Notes under the pieces: model-generated
What the model saw: only the letters and a program-made list of their open reading frames with translations
What the model was told of the DNA's origin: nothing
Database searches by the model: none
Program-made: the position numbers and the translations under genes
Shown: positions 44,728-53,160 of the stretch, piece after piece
Layout: each line of letters starts with the position of its first letter
How positions within the stretch are numbered: position 1 is the first letter of the stretch
DNA from: Gordonia terrae
GTDB taxonomy: Bacteria; Actinomycetota; Actinomycetes; Mycobacteriales; Mycobacteriaceae
DNA: 64,000 nucleotides
NCBI RefSeq assembly: GCF_001698225.1
Contig: NZ_CP016594.1
Location: 744,001 to 808,000 of the forward strand
Direction: 5' to 3'

Positions 44728-45168
44728 ATGGCTGTCTCAGCGAACATCGAATTCGACGTCGCCGCCCCGGTCTCGGTGGTGATGGAAGTGCTCATGGACA
44801 TCGAGTCCCTGCCGGAGTGGTCGGGCCCGCACAAGGAAGCCGAGATCCTGACCAGTCACGACGACGGCACGCCCGAGAAGGTGCGAATGGTCGTCACCGC
44901 GGCGGGCATCTCCGACGAACAGACGTGCACCTACGAGTGGACTCCCAACTCGTGCGAGTGGCACCTCATCGAATCGAATCAGCTGAGCGAACAGCACGGC
45001 AAATACACGGTCACCGAGACCGACAAGGGGGCCCGGGTCCGGTTCGATCTCGCCGTCGAGCTGAAGATCAAGCTGCCCGGACTCATCGTGAAACGCGCCC
45101 AGAAGATGGCCGTGGACACCGCCCGTAAGGGGCTCACCGCCGAAGTGGAGAAGCGCGCGGCGGCCTGA
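44728..45168 (+). CDS. SRPBCC-fold protein, possibly from a leaderless mRNA
   Basis: 146 residues with the helix-grip pattern: IEFDVAAPVSVVMEVLMDIE, the LPEWSGPH turn, central strands, and a long C-terminal helix (RAQKMAVDTARKGLTAEVEK). Ligand unknown. There is no Shine-Dalgarno; a TAGGTT hexamer ends 6 nt before the ATG, the leaderless spacing seen at other genes here. Confidence 0.75.
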   Translation: MAVSANIEFDVAAPVSVVMEVLMDIESLPEWSGPHKEAEILTSHDDGTPEKVRMVVTAAGISDEQTCTYEWTPNSCEWHLIESNQLSEQHGKYTVTETDKGARVRFDLAVELKIKLPGLIVKRAQKMAVDTARKGLTAEVEKRAAA

Positions 45169-45277
45169 GGGCGATCGTGACCCGGACGTGACGGGTCGAT
45201 CGACTCCTCCCCGGCGCCGGCCCCTGTACGCTGAGGGCGTTCCCTACCGGGCGCCCGATCAATGGAGGCCAAAGCAG

Positions 45278-45799
45278 TTGAGAATCAAGAAGTTTGCCGT
45301 TCGCGGCCTGGTCCTGGCGGCGGGGCTCGCCGGATGTGTCGGTTTCGCCGGGCTGTCGGGCGAAGGGGTCTCCTCGGCGTCGACGCATTGCTCGGTGTCG
45401 AACGGTCACCAAGTCGAGCGGGTCGAGGGACGGAGCGGATGCGGCGCGAAGGCCGGCCTCGGCAGTAGCGCGACCGCCGATGAACGCAGCGGCGGCGGCA
45501 CCGCGATCTCGGTGTCGGACAACGGCGGAAACGCTGCGGCGTACAACCTGCAACCGGGTTCGACGGCCCTCGCCGGTGCCAACAGCCGGGGCAACGCCTA
45601 CTCGGTCACGACCGGGCCGAGCGCGCTGAGTGTCGCGCAGGCGCGCCGGGGCGGCACTACCGTCGCGGTCGGTGGCTGGGGCGGCGAGGCCTACGCCGGC
45701 CCCGAAGGTGCCCGGTGCAGCGGTGGTTTCGCAGCCGCGTTCGACACCAGCACCGGCAAGGCCTGCCTGCACTCCGGTTCGATCGACCTGCGGAACTGA
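45278..45799 (+). CDS. Secreted Gly/Ala/Ser-rich protein
   Basis: 173 residues from a TTG start supported by GGAGG 9 nt upstream. RIKKFAVRG and a hydrophobic core (LVLAAGLAGCVGFAGLS) form a signal peptide; cleavage is expected near SSAS. The mature part is low in charged residues, rich in Gly, Ala and Ser, and has four Cys (THCSVSNG, SGCGAKAG, RCSGGF, KACLH), so two disulfides are possible. No family is recognised with confidence. It is next to the IS110-family element. Confidence 0.72.
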   Translation: MRIKKFAVRGLVLAAGLAGCVGFAGLSGEGVSSASTHCSVSNGHQVERVEGRSGCGAKAGLGSSATADERSGGGTAISVSDNGGNAAAYNLQPGSTALAGANSRGNAYSVTTGPSALSVAQARRGGTTVAVGGWGGEAYAGPEGARCSGGFAAAFDTSTGKACLHSGSIDLRN

Positions 45800-45858
45800 C
45801 CTCAGACCGGCCGATATCGAGCTGCACCACCGCTGGTTTCAGTGTCACTGTTGTCTAG

Positions 45859-46060
45859 CCACTTCGGTGGTGGTTGGGTTCTGAGCACCAGGCATCTGGC
45901 TCTCCCGCTGGTTACCGCCCTGGCTGTATCGGGCTGGTGTTGGCTCATTGTGCCGATGCCTGGTGTGTCAGGACCGGCCGGCGTGACTTGATAGGAGCGT
46001 GGCATCGCCCCCGACTGAGATGTGTCCGCCGACCGGCCCGACTGTCGCCACTCCCTCTGA
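45859..46060 (+). ncRNA. Putative bridge RNA region of the IS110 element
   Basis: The non-coding 5' part contains a UUCG-capped hairpin (CCAC-TTCG-GTGG, 45859-45870), a perfect 11-bp stem (CACCAGGCATC 45886-45896 with GATGCCTGGTG 45955-45965) enclosing a 58-nt loop, and a looser GGCCGGCG / CGCC-GA-CCGGCC stem (~45976-46045) enclosing a second loop. The second loop contains TTGATAGGAGC, matching the right end TTGACATAGGAGC in 8 consecutive bases. A 5' hairpin and two internal loops, one matching the donor end, is the bridge-RNA layout described for IS621. Exact transcript ends are unknown. Confidence 0.5.
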
Positions 46061-46076
46061 CAGGAAGGCATCTCCC

Positions 46077-47141
46077 ATGATCGTCATCGGTGCTGATGTG
46101 CACAAGCGCACGCACACCTTCGTCGCGGTCGACGCCGTCGGCAAACAACTCGGATCCACCGTGGTGCCGGCGATCACGGCCGGGCATCGCACAGCCATGC
46201 AGTGGGCGCATACACGCTTCGGTACCGAGGTGTTGTGGGCGATCGAGGACTGTCGCAACATGTCGGCCCGGCTCGAACGCGACCTGCTAGGCGCCGATCA
46301 GAAAGTGGTGCGGGTAGCGCCGCGTCTGATGGCCGAACACCGCCGTACCGGACGTGAACGCGGCAAGTCTGATCCGATCGATGCGTTGGCGGTGGCTCGG
46401 GCCGCAGCACGTGAACCCGGCCTTCCGGTGGCGTCTCACGACGCTTTGTCCTATGAGATGAAAGCTCTCGTCGATTACCGTGATTGCCTTGTGCGCGAAC
46501 GAACCTCGAAGATCAACCGGGTGTTGTGGCGGGTGCATCAACTCGACCCCGAGCACCACATCAAAAAGGGCGGGATGAAACTCAAGAAGCATCAGAAAGC
46601 GCTGCAAACCTGGTTGACGACCCAAGGCAGCGGTGTCGATGCCCGCCTGGTCGGCAAGGAAGTCGCCGCTATTCACGACCTGACTGTGGAGATCAATGAG
46701 GTCGAACGAGAGATCACCAAGAAGGTTTCCGACGCGGTGCCCACCCTGTTGGCGATGCCCGGTTGTGGCGCGCTCAGCGCCGCGAAACTCCTCGGCGAAT
46801 CCGCCGACATCACCCGATTCCCCGGGGAGGCCCAGTTCGCCCGCCACGCCGGAATCGCCCCCGTGCCGGTGTGGTCGGCCAACCCGGGGCGTCATCGACT
46901 CACGCGGTCGGGCAACCGCCAACTCAACGCCGCGATCCACCGCATCGCGCTGACCCAGGCACGCATGCCGGACACCCTCGGCCACGCCTACTACGAGAGA
47001 AAGCAGGCAGACGGCAAGACTCCTCGCGAGGCGATGCGCTGCCTCAAACGCCGCCTCGCCCGCGTCGTCTACAACCACCTCACCACCGACCACCAGGCCC
47101 GCACCCACAAAGCCGACAACCCGACAGCCGCCGCTGCTTGA
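46077..47141 (+). CDS. IS110-family transposase (DEDD recombinase)
   Basis: 354 residues. The N-terminal RuvC-like domain has MIVIGADVHKRTHTFVAVD, AIEDCRN and KSDPIDALAVARAA (the D, E, D, D positions); a coiled middle region follows; the C-terminal Transposase_20 domain has LAMPGCGALSAAKLLGE and HAGIAPVPVWSANPGRHRL with RSGNRQLN, where the serine nucleophile of the family is expected. ATG 46077 has AGGAAGG 8 nt upstream. The frame is intact, so the element may be active. Confidence 0.93.
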   Translation: MIVIGADVHKRTHTFVAVDAVGKQLGSTVVPAITAGHRTAMQWAHTRFGTEVLWAIEDCRNMSARLERDLLGADQKVVRVAPRLMAEHRRTGRERGKSDPIDALAVARAAAREPGLPVASHDALSYEMKALVDYRDCLVRERTSKINRVLWRVHQLDPEHHIKKGGMKLKKHQKALQTWLTTQGSGVDARLVGKEVAAIHDLTVEINEVEREITKKVSDAVPTLLAMPGCGALSAAKLLGESADITRFPGEAQFARHAGIAPVPVWSANPGRHRLTRSGNRQLNAAIHRIALTQARMPDTLGHAYYERKQADGKTPREAMRCLKRRLARVVYNHLTTDHQARTHKADNPTAAAA

Positions 47142-47161
47142 CATAGGAGCTATGAGCCGAC

Positions 47162-47229
47162 ACCGAGCGCAGCGAGGAGTCGAGTCGAAGCCACCGAGCG
47201 CAGCGAGTCGAAGCCACCGAGCGTACGAC
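47162..47229. repeat. Three short copies of an ACCGAGCGCAGCGAG-type repeat
   Basis: ACCGAGCGCAGCGAG occurs at 47162-47176 and 47193-47207, and a diverged copy (ACCGAGCGTACGAC) starts at 47216; GTCGAAGCC follows the first two. The cluster separates the IS110 element from the ppk2 gene. It resembles in style the GAGCGAGC repeats at 8757 and 49121. Confidence 0.65.
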
Positions 47230-47313
47230 ACCTGAGAGACAGAACACGCCCGGCGCGACGGTAGTTCACCGGAGCGTCGGGCGTCGTTCGCCGCTTCGAC
47301 CTATCGTTGTGGA

Positions 47314-48264
47314 GTGACCGACCTCCACGATCCCGAGACCCAGATCGGCCCCGACTTCAGCGTGCTCAACGGCCGCGAAGCACTTCAGCAACTCGTCGAC
47401 CTCCACGACACCACGCACTTCACGGTCAACGACGACGATGACGACGACCCGGTCCTGCTGACCCTGCCCGAACGGAATGTCGTCGACACCTGGCGCGAGG
47501 ACTACCCGTACGAGGAGCGCATGAGCCGCCGCGAGTACGAGGTCACCAAGCGGCGGTTGCAGATCGAACTGCTGAAGCTGCAGAAGTGGTCCAAGCAGAC
47601 CGGGCAGCGGCATCTGCTGGTCTTCGAGGGCCGGGACGCGGCGGGCAAGGGCGGCACCATCAAACGATTCAACGAGCACCTCAACCCGCGCGGCGCACGC
47701 ACGATCGCCCTGGAGAAGCCCAGCGAACGCGAGGCCACCGAGTGGTACTTCCAGCGGTATGTGCAGCACCTGCCCGCCGGCGGGGAGATGGTGTTCTTCG
47801 ATCGCTCCTGGTACAACCGCGCCGGCGTCGAACGGGTCATGGGGTTCTGCAGTCCGCAGCAGTACACGCAGTTCGTCGCACAGGTCCCGGCGTTCGAGAA
47901 GATGCTCGTCGACGACGGGATCAACCTGGTCAAGTTCTGGTTCTCGGTCACCCCGCTCGAGCAGCGGACCCGGTTCGCGATCCGTCAGATCGACCCGGTG
48001 CGCCAGTGGAAGCTGTCGCCCATGGACCTGGCGTCGCTGGACAAGTGGAATGCCTACACCGAGGCGAAAGAGGCGATGTTCGCCACCACCGACACCGACC
48101 ACGCACCGTGGACGGTGGTGAAGTCCAACGACAAGAAGCGGGCGCGGATCAACGCCATGCGTCACGTGCTGAGTCTCTTCGACTACGACGGCAAGAACGA
48201 GTCCTTTGTGGGCACACCCGACCCGCTGATCGTCGGCCGTGCCGCGGATGTGATCGGGGAGTAG
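47314..48264 (+). CDS. ppk2: Polyphosphate kinase 2 (PPK2)
   Basis: 316 residues. Walker A GRDAAGKGGTIKRF (~residues 106-119) and Walker B MVFFDRSWYNRAG (~167-179) are intact, as is the lid Arg-rich segment (EQRTRFAIRQIDPVRQWKL). This is class I PPK2, which makes GTP/ATP from polyphosphate and the diphosphate. An unusual run of six Asp (VNDDDDDDPV) is in the N-terminal extension. GTG 47314 lacks a spaced Shine-Dalgarno; TATCGT lies 7 nt before it, so the mRNA may be leaderless. Confidence 0.93.
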   Translation: MTDLHDPETQIGPDFSVLNGREALQQLVDLHDTTHFTVNDDDDDDPVLLTLPERNVVDTWREDYPYEERMSRREYEVTKRRLQIELLKLQKWSKQTGQRHLLVFEGRDAAGKGGTIKRFNEHLNPRGARTIALEKPSEREATEWYFQRYVQHLPAGGEMVFFDRSWYNRAGVERVMGFCSPQQYTQFVAQVPAFEKMLVDDGINLVKFWFSVTPLEQRTRFAIRQIDPVRQWKLSPMDLASLDKWNAYTEAKEAMFATTDTDHAPWTVVKSNDKKRARINAMRHVLSLFDYDGKNESFVGTPDPLIVGRAADVIGE

Positions 48265-48290
48265 TTCCCCGGCTCGGTAGCCTCGTGGCT

Positions 48291-49100
48291 GTGCGTAGCT
48301 TCCTGAGTGCCCTGTTGACACTTGTCGCGATCGCGGCGACCGTCCTCGCCGTGCCGTCTTTCTGGCTGGATCAACGCATCGTCGACCAGGCGGGGTTCGT
48401 CGCCACGGTAGCGCCGATGGCCGAGAACCAGCAGGTCAAGGACTACCTCGCAGATGAGATCGCAGCGCAGGCGACCGCGCGGACAGACCTGCCGATCGCC
48501 GGCGTCCTGGTGCGGCCGCTGGCGGGCCGCTACACCGAGAGCGAACAGTTTCAGCAGGACTTCGCCGATGTCGTCGGCCAGCAGCACGCGTTCCTGTTCG
48601 AGGAGCCGGCGCCCGGTTCGGACACCTCGGTGATGCAACTCGACATCACGAACATGATCAACCGCTCCCTGAACCTGACTGGCGGCAACGCGATCCAGGG
48701 GCCGGTGGTCGTCGAGTTGACCAACGGCTCCTCGGGCCTCGAGGCGGGCCGGTACGCGGAGGTGGGTGGTCAGATCACGCTGCTCGCTTGGGGTTCGGCG
48801 GCGGTGGCCGTGATCGCAGCCGTGCTCGCGCTGCTGATCGCCCGACGACGCGGAACCGTCTTCGCGTGGCTCGGGCTCGGCGTACTGGCCGCCGGCGTGT
48901 CGACCTGGGCCATGGGCCTGTTCTTCGCCGACCGCGCCAAACAGGAGGTGGCCGGCGCAGAGCGCTCGGGCCGCCAGGTCGCCGAGCTCATCATCGACGG
49001 CGCCTACGACGACGTCACCCGGGTCGCACTGATCGTCGGCGGCGTGGGCGTCGCGATGTTCGCCGTCGGGATCCTGGGACGGCTGATCGGGCGGCGCTGA
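48291..49100 (+). CDS. Membrane protein with an extracytoplasmic domain
   Basis: 269 residues: N-terminal hydrophobic helix (FLSALLTLVAIAATVLAVPS), an extracytoplasmic part of ~130 residues with IVDQAGFVATVAPMAENQQV and DITNMINRSL, then three C-terminal hydrophobic segments (ITLLAWGSAAVAVIAAVLAL, GTVFAWLGLGVLAAGVSTWA, VALIVGGVGVAMFAVGILG). The GTG 48291 has TAGCCT ending 7 nt upstream and no Shine-Dalgarno; GTG 48285 is the alternative. No family name can be given safely. It starts 26 bp after ppk2. Confidence 0.72.
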   Translation: MRSFLSALLTLVAIAATVLAVPSFWLDQRIVDQAGFVATVAPMAENQQVKDYLADEIAAQATARTDLPIAGVLVRPLAGRYTESEQFQQDFADVVGQQHAFLFEEPAPGSDTSVMQLDITNMINRSLNLTGGNAIQGPVVVELTNGSSGLEAGRYAEVGGQITLLAWGSAAVAVIAAVLALLIARRRGTVFAWLGLGVLAAGVSTWAMGLFFADRAKQEVAGAERSGRQVAELIIDGAYDDVTRVALIVGGVGVAMFAVGILGRLIGRR

Positions 49101-49120
49101 GGGAGGGCGCGGCCAATCAC

Positions 49121-49170
49121 CGCTCCTGAGGAGCGTCCGGAGCTTGCGGAGGGCGCGGCTCGAAGGGTCC
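49121..49170. repeat. Diverged GAGGAGCG/GCTTGCG intergenic repeat
   Basis: Contains the palindrome CGCTCC-TGA-GGAGCG (49121-49135), then AGCTTGCGGAGG and CTCGAAGGGTCC, in the same order as the repeat at 8757-8820. It lies in the 263-bp gap between the membrane-protein gene and the second DUF222 gene; the rest of that gap holds no gene I can see. Confidence 0.6.
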
Positions 49171-49351
49171 GGCGACCGAGCCAGCGATGCCCCCCGATGC
49201 GCCCGCCCGGAATCTGTGACTGGTGGGGTTTCTGTTCACCACAGTCCACCACGGTTCACCATTGGTGCGTGAGCGACATCGACTGCAGCGCAGTAGGAAT
49301 CGAAGTTAAGCGAGGTTGTGGAGAAATCTCGTCGTCGAACGTGATTGCGAG

Positions 49352-49363
49352 TAGCTTGGTGTC
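49352..49363 (+). promoter_or_regulatory. Leaderless-type promoter of the second DUF222 gene
   Basis: TAGCTT (49352-49357) lies 6 nt before the ATG and no Shine-Dalgarno is present. CTTGGTGTCATG is identical to the start region of the first DUF222 gene (32325-32336). Confidence 0.5.
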
Positions 49364-50607
49364 ATGCCCTCGACCACCGAACTCCGCGACACCCTCACCG
49401 TGCTGCAACCACCGCCCGACGACGGAAGTGGCCGTGCTCTGCACGAGCGGCTCGACGAGCTGCGGATGTTGCGCAACGTGCTGGATCACCAGATCGCCGT
49501 ACATACAGCACTTTTCGACGTCACGGGTGCGGCAGCGCGGGCGGGGTCGACCACTCGGAACGCACTGATCGAGATGGGCATGCCGCCCGCTGTCGCGTAC
49601 CGTTATGTGCGGATCGCCAGCGGGCTGGGGTCGGTGCCGAAGGTTGCCGATTGTGCTGCCGAGGGTTATCTGTCTGCCGAGTGTGTCGACGCGGTGATCC
49701 GTGGACTGGCGCTCATCGACAAACGTTCTGCCACAGCGCTGTCCGACGACGAGCGCAGCGGATATGAGAGCGAGTTGCTTGCGCAGGCATTCTCCGGCGC
49801 CACCCCGACCGAGATCGACGACCACGCCCGCGGGATCGCCATTCGGGTCGCCGCCACCGACCCCGCCGCCGTGCCGGCGGCCGATGACGCGTCGCTGAAC
49901 ACCGTGCACACCCGCGTCACCGACGACGGCCGTGTCGCGATTACGGGAGATGTGACCGCGGTGATCGGGGAGAAGTTCGTGGCGATGATCGACGAACGGT
50001 CCTGTCCACGTCCCGAACCCGACGGCGCGACGGATCGTCGCGGTGCGGCCGAGCGGCGGGCCGATGCGCTGGAGTTGCTGTTGGATCAAGCCGCGATCGG
50101 CGCGGCGATGACCACCGCCGGCGCACCCCGCACCCAACTCCTGGTGACCACCCCGCCGACGGCGCTGACCCGGCACGCCTGCCGTGGGTCGGCGCGGTGT
50201 CGGCATCGTCGGCGCGCCGGCTGTCGTGTGATGGCGGGGTGGCCGAGATCGTCCTCGACGACGAGGGGGTGCCGTTGCGGATGGGCACCACGAAACGACT
50301 GTTCCCCCACCATCTGCGGCAGGCGATCATCGTCCGCGATCGGTGTTGTGTGAAATGCGGTGCGCCAGCACCGCATACGCAAGTTCACCATCTGGTCCAC
50401 TGGGCTGATGGTGGTCCCACAGATCTGGACAACGGGTGCCTGCTTTGTCAACGCTGTCACACCCAGGTCCATCACCACGGCTGGCAGGTCGTGATGAGAC
50501 CCGACCGGCACCCATGGCTCATCCCACCCGCCGACATCGACCCGCGGCGCCTGCCCCGACCCGCCTACAACCGGCGCACCATGCGACTCGACGACGCCCT
50601 CGTCTAG
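49364..50607 (+). pseudogene. DUF222-HNH (13E12 family) gene with a frameshift
   Basis: Frame 1 encodes the DUF222 domain from ATG 49364 (MPSTTELRDTLTVLQPPPDD) to about position 50162 (TQLLVTTPPT). The continuation lies in another frame: ADPARLPWVGAVSASSARRL, then EIVLDDEGVPL and an HNH nuclease motif (CCVKCGAPAPHTQVHHLVHW, CLLCQRCHTQVHHHGW) to 50607. A one-base loss or two-base gain near 50162 explains the break. It may be a real mutation or a sequencing error. With the other DUF222 gene split by an IS, neither copy in the window is intact. Confidence 0.82.
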
Positions 50608-50696
50608 GCGCCCCGCCCACAGGCCCTCCGGCGTCGACCCGGCGCCGCACGACCTTTGACAACTCCACAGTGTGAAACGGGCCCCGCCCGGTCGGA

Positions 50697-52367
50697 TCAG
50701 TGCCCTGCGAACGCCTCCGCGAGCCACCAGGCGCCGCCGTCGTCGGTGATCTTGGCGTCGATGACGAGGGGACCCGACGGTTGGGGTGAAGGGAGCGAGG
50801 CGACCCAGTCCCGTATCTCGTGCAGGTCGTCGAGGCCGGTGACCGTCACGCCCGTCGCGCCGTGTCCACGAGCGATCGCGGCGATGTCGACCTCGGGGAA
50901 CGTCACCGTCGTCATGTCGGCGTCGCCGAAGTGATGCACTTCGGCACCGTATGCGGAGTCGTTGTAGACGATCACGACCAGCGGCAGTGCCAGACGTACG
51001 ACGGTCTCCAATTCGGCGATGGCCATGAGGAATCCGCCATCGCCGGTTCCGAGGACCGGGACCCGGCCCGGTTGCGCGAACGCCGCGCCGATGGCCGTCC
51101 CGAGGCCCAGCCCGATCGACTGGAAGGCCTGCGTGAAACAGAAGCCGAATTCGTCTGGCACCGACAGATGCGTCGACGGATAACCCATGAAGTTGCCGGA
51201 GTCTATGGAGACGATGCGGTCAACGGGCAGGATCTCGTCGAGCGCGGTCGTCAGTGCCCGCGGGTCGACCCGACCGGGGGTCACCTCGCCGGTGACGGGG
51301 ACGTCCTGCCACCTCGATGACGCCGAGATCCGTTCCCTGACTTCGTCGGTGCGATAACCGGTGGTGCGGCCATCGGCCGCCAGGATCGTGTGCACGTCCG
51401 TCGCCGTCGCGCCGCAGTCGCCGACCACCCCGAGGTCGATCGGGCGGTGTGCACCGATGGCGTCGATCTCGACGTCGACCTGGACGACGGTCGTGTCCGT
51501 GCCGACGAGTCGGCCGTGCCGCATCGTCCACATGTTCAGGCCGCAACCCCATCCGACGATGAGATCGGCACCGGCGATCAGTTCGGCCGAGGTGGGCGAG
51601 GAGAAGCCGCCGGAGATGCCTAGAGAGAACGGGTTTCCGGTGAACAGACCGTTCGCCACCGCCGACGTCGCGACCAGCGCACCGGACGCTTCGGCCAGCG
51701 CCGCGATTTCCGGTCCGGCGGCGCGCGCACCCCGTCCCGCGACGAAGACCGGACGCCGCGCGGCGCGGATGGCATTGGCGAGGCGGGCCGCCGACCGGGT
51801 GTCGGGACGCGGCCGTGGCGGTTCGACGGAGAGCTCGACAGGTCCCTCGAAAACCGCTGCGGTGGCGGCGATGTCGATCGCGACGTGCAGAACGACCGTC
51901 CGGCGCTGGGTGACCGCGGTGCGGAAGGCGCGGGTCACGTCCGCCACCACGGTGCCCGGTCCGTAGACGCGGTCGTTCACGGCGCCGACGCTCGCGGCGA
52001 GGGCCTCCTGGTCGATACGGAAGTTCGAGCGCAGCGCCGACGCAGGCGAGTCGGCGGTCAGCACGATCATCGGTGTCCGGCTCTTGGCCGCCTCGGCGAT
52101 GCCGGTCATCGCGTTGGTCAGCCCGCAGCCCTGGTGCACCGACAGCACGCCCACGCGTCCCGACATCCGCGCGTAGGCGTCGGCCATGCTCGCCGCCCCG
52201 CCCTCGTGACGGGCGGCGGTGAACGGCACTCCACCCTCGCGCAGGGCGTTGGTGAGGACGAAGTTCCCGCTGCCGACCACACCGAACGCGTGGCCGACAC
52301 CGAGATCCGCGAGTACCCGGCCCGCCACGTCGGCGACCGTCGGGCCGTAGCGGCCGGGTGCCTCCAT
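50697..52367 (-). CDS. Thiamine-diphosphate-dependent enzyme (acetolactate-synthase-like)
   Basis: 556 residues with the three domains of the ThDP pyruvate-oxidase-type family. The Glu activating ThDP lies in FTAARHEGGAASMADAYAR near residue 50, and the GDG-x-N cofactor motif is GTGDGGFLMAIAELE ending in VIVYNDSAYG (~455-490). The middle domain has PVFVAGRGARAAG. Reaction unknown: decarboxylation or C-C ligation of a 2-oxo acid. The ATG and the upstream cyclase-family TGA share a base (TGATG), so the two are co-translated and should serve one pathway. Confidence 0.87.
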   Translation of the reverse strand: MEAPGRYGPTVADVAGRVLADLGVGHAFGVVGSGNFVLTNALREGGVPFTAARHEGGAASMADAYARMSGRVGVLSVHQGCGLTNAMTGIAEAAKSRTPMIVLTADSPASALRSNFRIDQEALAASVGAVNDRVYGPGTVVADVTRAFRTAVTQRRTVVLHVAIDIAATAAVFEGPVELSVEPPRPRPDTRSAARLANAIRAARRPVFVAGRGARAAGPEIAALAEASGALVATSAVANGLFTGNPFSLGISGGFSSPTSAELIAGADLIVGWGCGLNMWTMRHGRLVGTDTTVVQVDVEIDAIGAHRPIDLGVVGDCGATATDVHTILAADGRTTGYRTDEVRERISASSRWQDVPVTGEVTPGRVDPRALTTALDEILPVDRIVSIDSGNFMGYPSTHLSVPDEFGFCFTQAFQSIGLGLGTAIGAAFAQPGRVPVLGTGDGGFLMAIAELETVVRLALPLVVIVYNDSAYGAEVHHFGDADMTTVTFPEVDIAAIARGHGATGVTVTGLDDLHEIRDWVASLPSPQPSGPLVIDAKITDDGGAWWLAEAFAGH

Positions 52368-53146
52368 CAGCCCTCGACGATCGCCAGCACGCGCGACGGA
52401 CTGCCGGTGCCCCCGACGATCGGCAGGGGGCTCACCACGATCACCGCACCGGTGGGCGGAAGCGAACCGAGGTTGCGCAGGGAGGTGAGCCCGTACTTGT
52501 CGTTGCCCAGGAAGTGGTAGTGCACGGGGAACGCGGGATCGAAGCCACCGGCGAGACCGGCGTCGACGCCGACGGTTTCGACGCCCAGGCCGGTGATCTC
52601 GCGTTCGGTGGCCAACCATTGCGCGCACTCCACCGAGACCCCGGGAGTGTGCGACCCGGTCTCGTCGGCGTTGAGGAACTCGGCTTCGGAGCCACCGCGC
52701 GATTCCCAGCCGGTCCGGAGCAGCAGCCAGGTACCGGCGGTGAGCCGCCCGTGGTCGCCTTCCCAGGCCTCGACCTCGGCGACGGTCAACAGGTGATCCG
52801 AGTCGTCGGCGACCTCCCGGGTCAGGTCGAGGACCGCCGCGGGCCCGATGAGGCGCTGCACCGGGATCTGTGACACGTCGTCGCCGTCGCGTCCGCTGAT
52901 CCAGTGGATCGGGGCGTCGAGATGGGTGCCGATGTGCTCGCCGGTGTGGATGTTGTTGTGCCGCCAGTACGGTCCCGGCTCGTTGTAGGCGCTGACCTCT
53001 TCGAGACTGAAGTCGATCAGGTTCGCGAACGGGGCGGGGAGCCGCAGCGCCGGCGTCGAGGCGCTCAACGGGGTGGTCAGGTCGACGACGCGGAGTGATC
53101 CGTCGGCGAGGCCGGCGACGACATCGGCCAGAGTGGTTGCGGTCAT
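52367..53146 (-). CDS. Cyclase-family metal-dependent hydrolase (kynurenine-formamidase-like)
   Basis: 259 residues. The metal site HTGEHIGTHLDAPIHW (~residues 67-82) fits the H-x-G-T-H-x-D-x-P-x-H signature of the cyclase/KynB family, with ETVGVDAG and PVHYHFLG later. Members open cyclic amides, lactones or formamides. It is coupled to the ThDP-enzyme gene by a TGATG junction. No kynurenine-pathway gene is nearby, so the substrate should not be assumed. Confidence 0.87.
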   Translation of the reverse strand: MTATTLADVVAGLADGSLRVVDLTTPLSASTPALRLPAPFANLIDFSLEEVSAYNEPGPYWRHNNIHTGEHIGTHLDAPIHWISGRDGDDVSQIPVQRLIGPAAVLDLTREVADDSDHLLTVAEVEAWEGDHGRLTAGTWLLLRTGWESRGGSEAEFLNADETGSHTPGVSVECAQWLATEREITGLGVETVGVDAGLAGGFDPAFPVHYHFLGNDKYGLTSLRNLGSLPPTGAVIVVSPLPIVGGTGSPSRVLAIVEG

Positions 53147-53160
53147 GGCGAAGTCCTCGG

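Larger units (their letters stand above)
45800..47151 (+). mobile_element. IS110-family insertion sequence (limits approximate)
   Basis: A transposase of the DEDD IS110 family is preceded by about 200-270 bases of structured non-coding DNA and followed closely by TTGACA-TAGGAGC (47138-47150). IS110 elements lack terminal inverted repeats and target duplications, so the ends cannot be set from one copy. The right end is placed after ATAGGAGCT because ATAGGAGC also occurs in the 5' non-coding part (45991-45998). The left end lies somewhere between the secreted-protein stop (45799) and 45858. Confidence 0.7.
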
